Source of the DNA: Hydrogenophaga sp. IBVHS1
GTDB lineage: Bacteria; Pseudomonadota; Gammaproteobacteria; Burkholderiales; Burkholderiaceae_C
Direction of reading: 5' to 3'
Assembly: GCF_002127265.1 (NCBI RefSeq)
Contig: NZ_NFUU01000002.1
Location: forward strand, 372,001 to 436,000
DNA: 64,000 nucleotides
In this document: piece by piece, positions 28,990 to 36,580 of the stretch
Position numbering within the stretch: the stretch's first letter is position 1
Layout of the letters: each line of letters begins with the position of its first letter
Program-made: the position numbers and the translations under genes
Notes under the pieces: model-generated
The model's database searches: none
Told to the model about the DNA's origin: nothing
What the model saw: the letters and a program-made list of their open reading frames with translations, nothing else

Positions 28990-30471
28990 CTACAGCTTGC
29001 CGGGGTTTTTCACCACGGCGTAGCGCAGCAAGGTGCGCTCCCGCGCCAGGGCATGGTCCACGATCGGCAGCGGGTAATTCTTGCCCAGCTCCAGCCCGGC
29101 AGACGCCAGCTCGATCTCGTTGGCCTTCCACGGCGCATGGATCACCGCATCGGGCAGGCCGGCGAGCTGCGGCAGGTAGCGGCGGATGAACTTGCCGCTC
29201 GGGTCGAACTTCTCACTCTGCGTCACCGGGTTGAAGATGCGGAACCAGGGTTGCGCGTCGCAGCCACTGGAGCTGGCCCACTGCCAACCCCCATTGTTGG
29301 CCGCCAGGTCGAAGTCGATCAGGTGCTCGGCGAAGTAGCGTTCGCCCCACTGCCAGTGAATGCCGAGGTCTTTCACCAGGAAGCTCGCCACCACCATGCG
29401 CAGGCGGTTGTGCATGTAGCCGGTCTGGTTGATCTGCGCCATGGCCGCGTCCACCAGCGGGTAACCGGTGCGGCCTTCGCACCAGGCAGCAAACTGTTCC
29501 TTGGCGTGCTTGTCGCGCTCGAACTTGATGGTGTCGTACTCGGATCGAAACGCCTTGTCGACCACATGCGGAAAGTTCGCCAGGATCTGGTGGTAGAAAT
29601 CGCGCCAGATGAGTTCCGACAACCAGGTGCTGGCGCCCGCGATGCCCTGCAGGTGCATCTGGTAAGCCACCGATGCCAGGTACCGGATCGAGATGGTGCC
29701 GAAGCGCAGGTGCGCGCTCAGGTAGCTTGGGCCTTTCACGGCGGGGAAATTGCGCGCTTCGTCGTAGCGGTCGATGCGCTCCACGAAATCCTCGAACAAC
29801 TGGTGCGCGCCGGTTTCGCCCGTGGGCATGGGCAATTCAGAAAGGTTGGTGGGTGTGAAGCCGATGTCGGCCAGGCGCGGCACCGGCGCTGTGTGAGAAG
29901 TGGGCACCGGTGCAAGGGCCTTGGTGTAGTTCGCCACCGGGTAGGCCTGAAGCTGGAACGGCGTGATCGCCTTGAGCCAGGCGTTCTTGTAGGGCGTGAA
30001 CACACCATAGGCTTGCCCCGCCTGCGTGAGCACTTCACGCCGCTCGAAGATCACATGGTCCTTGTGGCTGTGCAGCAGGATGCCGGCGTGCGCCAGGTCG
30101 CCGAACACGCGGGCGTCGCGCGCCAGTGCGGCCGGCTCGTCGTCGTGGTTGGCAAACACCGCCTGCACGCCAAGCTGCTGCGCCAGCGCCGGAATGGCCT
30201 CAGCTGCACGCGCGTGCAGCACGATCAGCCCGGTGCCGCGCACGCCGTGTTCGCGCCCCAGCTCACGCAGCCGTTCGTCCAGCTCCACCAGCGATTCGCG
30301 GATGAACTCCACCCGGCGGTCGGCCCGGGGCAGATCGTCGAGGATGTCGGTATCGAACACGAACACACACCAGACGCGTCGGCATTGTTTGAGCGCGTGG
30401 TAGAGCGCCGCGTTGTCCTGCGTGCGCAGATCGCGGCGAAACCACATCAGGCCCTTGTCGTACTGGTTCAT
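28990..30471 (-). CDS. phrB: Deoxyribodipyrimidine photolyase
   Basis: Class I CPD photolyase/cryptochrome family protein of 493 residues. The N-terminal antenna domain begins GLMWFRRDLRTQDNAAL. The C-terminal FAD domain holds YPLVDAAMAQINQTGYMHNRLRM and WASSSGCDAQPWFRIFNP, with the Trp/Asn pattern of DNA-repairing members. It splits cyclobutane pyrimidine dimers using blue light. It is convergent with chpA and divergent from algH, with only 64 bp between the starts. Confidence 0.94.
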   Translation of the reverse strand: MNQYDKGLMWFRRDLRTQDNAALYHALKQCRRVWCVFVFDTDILDDLPRADRRVEFIRESLVELDERLRELGREHGVRGTGLIVLHARAAEAIPALAQQLGVQAVFANHDDEPAALARDARVFGDLAHAGILLHSHKDHVIFERREVLTQAGQAYGVFTPYKNAWLKAITPFQLQAYPVANYTKALAPVPTSHTAPVPRLADIGFTPTNLSELPMPTGETGAHQLFEDFVERIDRYDEARNFPAVKGPSYLSAHLRFGTISIRYLASVAYQMHLQGIAGASTWLSELIWRDFYHQILANFPHVVDKAFRSEYDTIKFERDKHAKEQFAAWCEGRTGYPLVDAAMAQINQTGYMHNRLRMVVASFLVKDLGIHWQWGERYFAEHLIDFDLAANNGGWQWASSSGCDAQPWFRIFNPVTQSEKFDPSGKFIRRYLPQLAGLPDAVIHAPWKANEIELASAGLELGKNYPLPIVDHALARERTLLRYAVVKNPGKL

Positions 30472-30523
30472 GGCTTTGTCGGGTGTTGCTCCCGGCGTGC
30501 GGCGCCCGGCGGGGTGGGCGGCT

Positions 30524-30529
30524 TAAAAT
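30524..30529 (+). promoter_or_regulatory. -10 element very close to the algH start
   Basis: TAAAAT lies 6 bp before the algH ATG at 30536. Transcription would begin at or next to the A of the start codon, giving a leaderless message. No Shine-Dalgarno is visible, which agrees. The -35 is not obvious in the GC-rich sequence upstream. Confidence 0.35.
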
Positions 30530-30535
30530 CCCGCC

Positions 30536-31123
30536 ATGTCCGCTGATTCTGCCTCCATCAATCTGACCAATCATTTCCTGATTGCGATGCCCGGCCTCAG
30601 CGACGAGCTTTTTGGCCGCAGCGTGGTGTTCATGTGCGAGCACAGCGATCGCGGGGCGCTGGGTCTGGTGATCAACAAGCCGAGCGACATCCTTCTGCCC
30701 CGGCTGTTCGAGAAGGTCGATCTGCCCATGGGGCGCAACGACCTGGCCACGCTGCCGGTGTTCCAGGGCGGTCCGGTGCAGACCGAGCGCGGTTTTGTGC
30801 TGCACGAAGCCGTGTCGGGCGAGGGCGAGTCGGTCTATGCCTCCACCCTGTCCATTCCCGGCGGCCTGGAGATGACCACCTCCAAAGACGTGCTCGAGGC
30901 CATGGCCTCGGGCGCCGGGCCCCGCCGGGTGTTCGTCTCGCTGGGCTACGCCTCCTGGGGCCAGGGCCAGCTTGAATCGGAAATCACCGAAAACAGCTGG
31001 CTCACCGTGGAGGCCGACCCCAGCCTGATCTTTGATGCGCCGGTTTCCGAGCGCTACGAGCGCGCCATGGGTTTGCTCGGCCTTCAGCCGTGGATGTTGT
31101 CCCCCGACGCGGGCCACTCATGA
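30536..31123 (+). CDS. algH: YqgE/AlgH family protein
   Basis: Protein of 195 residues of the YqgE/AlgH family (DUF179). The opening NLTNHFLIAMPGLSDELFGRSVVFMC and the internal GLVINKPSD and FQGGPVQTERGFVLH are family hallmarks. Its biochemical role is unsettled; the gene regularly neighbours ruvX, as here, where the ruvX ATG overlaps its stop (ATGA). It is the first gene of a probable operon running through pyrC' and the acyltransferase. Confidence 0.93.
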   Translation: MSADSASINLTNHFLIAMPGLSDELFGRSVVFMCEHSDRGALGLVINKPSDILLPRLFEKVDLPMGRNDLATLPVFQGGPVQTERGFVLHEAVSGEGESVYASTLSIPGGLEMTTSKDVLEAMASGAGPRRVFVSLGYASWGQGQLESEITENSWLTVEADPSLIFDAPVSERYERAMGLLGLQPWMLSPDAGHS

Positions 31124-31548
31124 CCGTGAACACACCCGCGCCCACGACCCTTGAAGTCCCGGCGCATTGCCAGTTGTTCCTGGCGTTCGATTTCGGACTC
31201 AAACGCACCGGCGTGGCCACCGGCAACCGCCTCACGCGCAGCGCCACACCGCAGGCCACCATCGCCGCCGAAGGTGATGCGCGTTTCGAGCTGATCGCCC
31301 AACGCCTGAAAGAATGGCAGCCCGACGCGCTGGTGGTGGGCGTGCCCTTCCACCCCGATGGCGCGCCCCACGAAAACACCGCCCGTGCGCTGAAGTTCGC
31401 CCGTCAGCTTCGGGGCCGCCATGGCCTGCCGGTGTTCGAGGTGGACGAGCGCTACAGCACCACCGAAGCCCACAGCCTGGGCGCGAAAGACGCCGACGCC
31501 GCATCGGCCTGCATCATCCTGGAACAGTTCCTGAGGAGCCTGCCTTGA
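31120..31548 (+). CDS. ruvX: Holliday junction resolvase-like protein RuvX/YqgF
   Basis: RNase H-fold nuclease of 142 residues. FLAFDFGLKRTGVATGN carries the first catalytic Asp, VVGVPFHPDGAPHENT the second motif and DERYSTTEA a third acidic cluster. Roles proposed for the family are 16S rRNA 5'-end maturation and resolution of DNA junctions. The start overlaps the algH stop; its own stop overlaps the pyrR TTG start. Confidence 0.93.
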   Translation: MTVNTPAPTTLEVPAHCQLFLAFDFGLKRTGVATGNRLTRSATPQATIAAEGDARFELIAQRLKEWQPDALVVGVPFHPDGAPHENTARALKFARQLRGRHGLPVFEVDERYSTTEAHSLGAKDADAASACIILEQFLRSLP

Positions 31549-32060
31549 CTTCTTCTTCCCTGCCCGACGCCGAGGCGCTCTACGCGGAGCTGCTGAGCGG
31601 CGTCAAGGCACTCATCTCGGCGGCGCCCCATCCGCTGGTTCTGGCCGGCATCACCTCGGGCGGCGCCTGGCTCGCCGAGCGCCTGCAGCGCGACCTTGGC
31701 CTGCCTGGGGGCGCTGGCGTGATCTCCTCCAGCATGCACCGCGACGATTTCGCCCAACGCGGCCTGGCCGCCAGCGCGCAGACCGTGCTGCCCTTTGACG
31801 TGAACGGTGCGCATGTGCTCCTGATCGACGACGTGCTCTACACCGGCCGCACGCTGCGTGCCGTGATCAACGAACTTTTCGACTACGGCCGCCCGGCCAG
31901 CGTACGGCTGGCGGTGCTGGTCGACCGGGGTGGGCGCGAGCTGCCCATCGAAGCCAACTTCTGCGCTGCGCGGGTCCAGCTGCCTCAGGGTCAGTCGCTC
32001 GATCTTGCGCGCGACGACGGTGGCCGCCTGAGCTTCGTGCTGGAAAAAGAGGAAGTCTGA
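31545..32060 (+). CDS. pyrR: Pyrimidine operon regulator/uracil phosphoribosyltransferase PyrR
   Basis: Type I phosphoribosyltransferase-fold protein of 171 residues. The PRPP loop is [16 protein letters not shown], and [12 protein letters not shown] matches the PyrR flexible loop. It starts at TTG 31545, which overlaps the ruvX stop (TTGA). A GAGGAG Shine-Dalgarno at 31533-31538 sits 6 bp upstream and decides this start. In Gram-positives PyrR controls attenuation; in proteobacteria it lies before pyrB-pyrC' and may regulate the operon. I see no obvious attenuator hairpin before pyrB. Confidence 0.92.
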   Translation: MTSSSLPDAEALYAELLSGVKALISAAPHPLVLAGITSGGAWLAERLQRDLGLPGGAGVISSSMHRDDFAQRGLAASAQTVLPFDVNGAHVLLIDDVLYTGRTLRAVINELFDYGRPASVRLAVLVDRGGRELPIEANFCAARVQLPQGQSLDLARDDGGRLSFVLEKEEV

Positions 32061-32062
32061 AC

Positions 32063-33022
32063 GTGACGCAACGCAATCCCCAGCTCAACAAGAATGGTGA
32101 ACTGATTCACCTGCTCTCCACCGAGGGCCTCTCGCGCGACATCCTCACGCAGATTCTGGACACCGCGGCCAACTTCGTGAGCGTGAGCAATCGCGAGGTG
32201 AAGAAGGTGCCGTTGCTGCGCGGCAAAAGCGTGTTCAACCTGTTCTTCGAAAACAGCACCCGCACCCGCACCACCTTCGAGATCGCCGCCACGCGCCTGA
32301 GTGCCGACGTGATCAACCTCGACATCGCGCGCAGCTCCACCGCGAAGGGCGAATCGCTGCTCGACACCATCGCCAACCTCAGCGCCATGGCGGCCGACAT
32401 CTTCGTGGTGCGCCACAGCGAGTCGGGCGCGCCTTATCTCATTGCGCAGCATGTGGCACCGCATGTGCACGTGGTCAACGCTGGCGACGGTCGCCACGCG
32501 CACCCCACGCAGGGGCTGCTCGACATGTACACCATCCGCCACTACAAGCAGGACTTCACCAAGCTCTCGGTGGCCATCGTGGGCGACGTGCTGCATTCGC
32601 GCGTGGCGCGCTCCGACATCCACGCCCTGACCACGCTGGGCTGTCCCGACGTGCGTGTGGTCGGCCCGCGCACGCTGGTGCCGAGCGATCTCTCGCACAT
32701 GGGCGTGCGCGTGTGCCACACGCTGGAAGAAGGCATCAAGGGCTGCGACGTGGTGATCACGCTGCGCCTGCAGAACGAGCGCATGAGCGGTGCGCTGCTG
32801 CCGTCCAGCCAAGAGTATTTCAAGAGCTTCGGGCTCACGACCGAGCGCCTGCGCTGGGCCAAACCCGATGCCATCGTCATGCACCCGGGGCCGATCAACC
32901 GGGGCGTGGAGATCGACTCGGCGGTGGTGGACGGGCCGCAGAGCGTGATCCTGCCGCAGGTGACTTACGGCATCGCGGTGCGCATGGCGGTCATGGGCAT
33001 CGTTGCAGGGAACGAGGCATAA
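32063..33022 (+). CDS. pyrB: Aspartate carbamoyltransferase catalytic chain
   Basis: ATCase catalytic subunit of 319 residues, committing carbamoyl phosphate and aspartate to pyrimidine synthesis. The carbamoyl-phosphate motif [13 protein letters not shown] is at 61-73; [15 protein letters not shown] and [11 protein letters not shown] are the other signatures. It starts at GTG 32063 with AGAGGAAG upstream, 2 bp after pyrR. No pyrI is present. The next gene is an inactive dihydroorotase, as in class A ATCases of Pseudomonas. Confidence 0.96.
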   Translation: MTQRNPQLNKNGELIHLLSTEGLSRDILTQILDTAANFVSVSNREVKKVPLLRGKSVFNLFFENSTRTRTTFEIAATRLSADVINLDIARSSTAKGESLLDTIANLSAMAADIFVVRHSESGAPYLIAQHVAPHVHVVNAGDGRHAHPTQGLLDMYTIRHYKQDFTKLSVAIVGDVLHSRVARSDIHALTTLGCPDVRVVGPRTLVPSDLSHMGVRVCHTLEEGIKGCDVVITLRLQNERMSGALLPSSQEYFKSFGLTTERLRWAKPDAIVMHPGPINRGVEIDSAVVDGPQSVILPQVTYGIAVRMAVMGIVAGNEA

Positions 33023-33026
33023 CAAC

Positions 33027-34379
33027 ATGAAAATTTTGATCCAGAACGGTCGGGTGATGGACCCGGCCACCGGTCGTGACGAGATGGCCGATGTGGCCAT
33101 CGCCGCGGGTCGCATCATCGCCATCGGCAATGTGGGTGCGGACTTCCATGCGAACCGCACCATCGACGCCACCGGCTGCGTGGTGGCGCCTGGTCTGGTG
33201 GATCTCGCCGTGCGCCTGCGCGAGCCGGGCCAGGAACACGCCGGCATGCTGGAAAGTGAGATGGCGGCGGCCGTGGCGGGTGGCGTGACCTCGCTGGTTT
33301 GTCCGCCCGACACCGACCCCGTGCTCGACGAACCCGGTCTGGTGGACATGCTCAAGTTCCGCGCCGAGAAGCTCCATCTGGCGCGCGTGTTTCCGCTGGG
33401 TGCGCTCACGCGCGGTCTGCAGGGCGAGGTGCTCACCGAAATGGCCGAGCTCACCGAATCCGGCTGCATCGGGTTCGGCCAGGCCGAGGTGCCCATCGTC
33501 AATGTGCAGGTGCTGCAGCGTGCGCTGCAGTACGCCGCCACCTTCGGCTACACGGTGTGGCTGCGCCCGCAAGACTTCTGGCTCGGCAAGGGCGTGGCCG
33601 CCAGTGGCCCGCTGGCCACGCGCCTGGGCCTCGCGGGCATTCCCGCAGCGGCCGAAACCATTGCGCTGCACACGCTGTTTGAACTCATGCGCGGTGTGCA
33701 GGGCAAAACGCCCGGCAGCCCGAATGCGCGCGTGCACCTGTGCCGCATCAGCAGTGCCGCCGGTCTTGCGCTGGTGCGCCAGGCCAAGGCCGAAGGCCTG
33801 CCCGTCACTTGCGATGTGAGCGTGCACAACCTCCACCTGACCGACGTGGACATCGGCTTCTACGACAGCCGCCTGCGCCTGCAGCCACCGGTGCGCCAGC
33901 AGCGCGACAGAGACGCCCTGCGCGCCGGTCTTGCCGACGGCACCATCGACGCGCTGGTGTCCGACCACAACCCGGTGGACAGCGACGCCAAGACGCTGCC
34001 CTTTGCCGAGGCCGATCCCGGCGCCACGGCGGTCGAGCTGCTGCTCGGCCTGGCCTGCACCTGGGCTCAGCAGGACGGCCTGGGGCTGATGCAGGCGCTG
34101 ACGGTGCTCACCAGCGGTCCGCAGGCGGTGCTGGGTGCCAGTCTGGGCACGCTGCAGGCCAGCGTAGGCCGGCTGGCAGTGGGCGGCGTGGCCGACATCT
34201 GCATCTTTGACGCGAACAGCCCCTGGACAGTGAGCCCTTCGGCGCTGCGCAGCCAGGGCAAGCACACGCCCTTTGGTGGCCACGAGCTGCCGGTGTCGGT
34301 GCGAGCCACGCTGGTGGGTGGGCAGCTCGCACATCAAGCGGGTGCGGATCAGCAGGCCGAAGGCGCCTCGACCGCGTGA
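33027..34379 (+). CDS. pyrX: Dihydroorotase-like PyrC' without metal-binding residues
   Basis: Amidohydrolase-fold protein of 450 residues, homologous to dihydroorotase but probably not catalytic. The family's DxHxH zinc motif is replaced: residues 59-63 read DLAVR where HVH is expected at 61-63. The later histidines are also changed (VHLCRISS where CHIS is usual). SDHNP is kept. In Pseudomonas the equivalent PyrC' is needed to assemble the dodecameric ATCase with PyrB, which fits its place 4 bp after pyrB. A genuine pyrC must lie elsewhere. Its stop overlaps the GTG of the acyltransferase. Confidence 0.92.
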   Translation: MKILIQNGRVMDPATGRDEMADVAIAAGRIIAIGNVGADFHANRTIDATGCVVAPGLVDLAVRLREPGQEHAGMLESEMAAAVAGGVTSLVCPPDTDPVLDEPGLVDMLKFRAEKLHLARVFPLGALTRGLQGEVLTEMAELTESGCIGFGQAEVPIVNVQVLQRALQYAATFGYTVWLRPQDFWLGKGVAASGPLATRLGLAGIPAAAETIALHTLFELMRGVQGKTPGSPNARVHLCRISSAAGLALVRQAKAEGLPVTCDVSVHNLHLTDVDIGFYDSRLRLQPPVRQQRDRDALRAGLADGTIDALVSDHNPVDSDAKTLPFAEADPGATAVELLLGLACTWAQQDGLGLMQALTVLTSGPQAVLGASLGTLQASVGRLAVGGVADICIFDANSPWTVSPSALRSQGKHTPFGGHELPVSVRATLVGGQLAHQAGADQQAEGASTA

Positions 34380-35113
34380 AGCACCTGCGCGCGCTCTGGC
34401 GTGTCGTGCGCGCCACGGGCCACGTGGTGCGCGGTCTGTGGATCATCCGCACGGAGTTTGGTCGCCTCACCCCATCGCAGACCGAGCTGCTGGTGCGCGA
34501 ATGGTCCCGCCAGATGCTGCGCATCATGGGGGTGGAGCTGGTGGTGCGCGGTGATCCCCCCACCAGCGGCCCGCTGCTCGTGGTGGCCAACCACATGTCG
34601 TGGCTCGACATCCTGGTGATGAATGCCGCCCAGCCCGCTCGCTTTGTGTCCAAATCCGACGCGAAGCACTGGCCGCTGCTCGGCGCGCTCATCACGGGTG
34701 CCGGCACGCTCTACATCGAACGCGGCAACCGGCGCGACGCGATGCGCATGGTGCACCACATGGCCGAGCGCCTGCGCGAGCGCGACATTCTGGCCATCTT
34801 TCCCGAAGGCACCACCGGCGACGGCCGTGCCTTGCTGCCCTTTCACGCCAACCTGTTCCAGGCCGCCATCTCGGCCAACGCCCCCATCCTGCCGGTGGCC
34901 CTGCGCTTCATCGACAGCCGCACCGGCGAACGGCACGACGCACCGGTGTTCGTGGGTGATGCCACCTTGGTGGGCTCGATCTGGGCGACGCTGTGCGCCG
35001 ATGGTGTGCAGGTGGTGGTGCGCTACGGCGAGCCGCAGATGCCGCAAGGGCGGGACCGGCGAACCTGGGCGCGCGACATGCAGGACGAGGTGGCGCGGCT
35101 GCTGGCGTCCTAG
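34376..35113 (+). CDS. Lysophospholipid acyltransferase (1-acylglycerol-3-phosphate acyltransferase-like)
   Basis: PlsC-family enzyme of 245 residues. The catalytic H(X4)D motif is H73/D78 in NHMSWLD, and the acceptor motif FPEGTT is at 142-147. A hydrophobic stretch precedes the catalytic box, fitting a membrane-associated enzyme that acylates lysophosphatidate or related lipids. It starts at GTG 34376, overlapping the pyrC' stop (GTGA). It ends in a CTAG shared with the stop of the convergent regulator gene. Confidence 0.9.
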   Translation: MKHLRALWRVVRATGHVVRGLWIIRTEFGRLTPSQTELLVREWSRQMLRIMGVELVVRGDPPTSGPLLVVANHMSWLDILVMNAAQPARFVSKSDAKHWPLLGALITGAGTLYIERGNRRDAMRMVHHMAERLRERDILAIFPEGTTGDGRALLPFHANLFQAAISANAPILPVALRFIDSRTGERHDAPVFVGDATLVGSIWATLCADGVQVVVRYGEPQMPQGRDRRTWARDMQDEVARLLAS

Positions 35114-36336
35114 CGAGCGTCGCCTTCCTGCCCTCGCGCCTTCTGCAACCGCCGATACAACATCCCCCGCGAAACCCCCAGCGCCCGCGCCGCCTTGGCG
35201 ATGTTCCCGCCGCATTGAGCCAGCGTGCTCTCGATCAACCGCTGGCTGTGGTCCACCAGGGTGGAGCGTGAGGCCGTGTTGTCGGATTCGGCCTCGGGGA
35301 TGGCGGCCTGCAACTGGGGCTGCACGGCGGCCTGCGGCGTGGGTCGGGACACCGGCACGGCGTGCTTGAAGTCGGCGCCATCGGGGGCTGTGAGCCGGCC
35401 TTTGATCCACACGCCCAGGCCATGCGGCAGGTGCAGCGTCTGCACCGAGGTCTGCCGTGGCAGGCCGAGCAGCCAGCCCAGCGTGGCACCAAACACGTCT
35501 TCCACCATGGGTTGACCCTGCGCGGTGCAACCGGTGAGTCGGCGCGCCACCGCGTTGAGCCAGAGCACGCGGCCACTGGCATCGATGCCGGCGAGCGCTT
35601 CAAGCGGCGTGTCCAGCAGCGTGGGGCTGGCCTGGAAGTGCAGCACCAGGTGTTCGACCGACTGCAGCTGGAGCAAGCGGTTTTCGATGGTGGTGGCGTA
35701 CAGGCCCACCACCGAAGCGGCGTCGAAGTGGAACGGCCCACCTTCCACCGAGATGTCGAGCACACCGGCGAGCTGACCGTGGATGTCGTGAATGGGCGCG
35801 GCGGCGCAGTGCAGGCCTTGCAGGCACTGAAAGAAATGCTCGGCACCGGCTACCGTGCAGGCCTCGCCACTGCGCACCACGATGCCGGGCGCGGTGGTTC
35901 CAATGTGCGTTTCCGCAATGTTCACGCCCACGCGCGAGGCGGTCTTGAGCAGCGGCTGGCCTGCAGTCGGCGTGAGTTCGGTGGCATGAATGATCACGCC
36001 GTGCGCGTCGGTCAGGAGGACCCGGCAGTCGGTTCCACTGAGGGCCGCTTCCATGTGGTTCAGCTCGTGGTTGCCGGCCTGCATGAGCTGTCGGTTGCGG
36101 TTCAGCGTGGCGTGCGCGCGGCTGCGCGTGACCTGCTCGAAACTCACCCGTTCACCCGGGTCCTGGCGGGCCTTGCAGCAGCGCAACCAGGACTGGATGA
36201 CCGCCTCGCCGACCAGGCCCGAAGGCCGTGCGCCTTCGTCGAAGAATTGCTGGCGCGCCAGCGCTGTGCGCTGTTCTGCGGTTCGAAAAAAAAGCTGGTG
36301 CGGCGCGTGCTGGCGTCCCGTCGATGTCTGGGGCAT
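35110..36336 (-). CDS. AcoR-like GAF/Fis-type regulator lacking the sigma-54 AAA+ domain
   Basis: Regulator of 408 residues. The N-terminus resembles AcoR (SWLRCCKARQDPGERVSFEQV), followed by a GAF-like sensor (about 60-210: GTDCRVLLTDAHGVII, GTTAPGIVVRSGEACTVAGAEHF). A PAS-like segment follows and then a Fis-type helix-turn-helix at the C-terminus (CGGNIAKAARALGVSRGMLYRRLQ). The AAA+ domain with GAFTGA that would contact sigma-54 is absent, so it should act at ordinary promoters. It diverges from the PQQ alcohol dehydrogenase and probably controls it. The start is ATG 36336; a longer frame runs into the intergenic palindrome. Confidence 0.85.
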   Translation of the reverse strand: MPQTSTGRQHAPHQLFFRTAEQRTALARQQFFDEGARPSGLVGEAVIQSWLRCCKARQDPGERVSFEQVTRSRAHATLNRNRQLMQAGNHELNHMEAALSGTDCRVLLTDAHGVIIHATELTPTAGQPLLKTASRVGVNIAETHIGTTAPGIVVRSGEACTVAGAEHFFQCLQGLHCAAAPIHDIHGQLAGVLDISVEGGPFHFDAASVVGLYATTIENRLLQLQSVEHLVLHFQASPTLLDTPLEALAGIDASGRVLWLNAVARRLTGCTAQGQPMVEDVFGATLGWLLGLPRQTSVQTLHLPHGLGVWIKGRLTAPDGADFKHAVPVSRPTPQAAVQPQLQAAIPEAESDNTASRSTLVDHSQRLIESTLAQCGGNIAKAARALGVSRGMLYRRLQKARGQEGDAR

Positions 36337-36432
36337 GGCGGTGTCCTCGCGTGGTCCTGCGGTTGTCTCGGAACGCAGTATCCGGCCCATCGAAACGCCC
36401 GCGCATGCGGGTAAGCCCTTGGCCCTCCTCGC

Positions 36433-36455
36433 ATGTGTTCCACGCCGGAACACAT
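36433..36455. promoter_or_regulatory. Palindromic operator upstream of the PQQ dehydrogenase
   Basis: Perfect inverted repeat with 9-bp arms (ATGTGTTCC / GGAACACAT) and a 5-bp spacer, about 125 bp before the PQQ dehydrogenase start and about 97 bp before the regulator start. It is the natural candidate site for the divergently encoded AcoR-like protein. Assignment is by position and symmetry only. Confidence 0.6.
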
Positions 36456-36580
36456 TGGATTAAGGGAAATCCCGAAGGTGAAACGTTGGCGCCGGAAGAC
36501 GACGATTTGTCTGCCCTGCGCCCGAATGGCGGGGCACCCCACGCCAGGCCCGTTGCCATCGGGCCGCACCAGGAGACACG

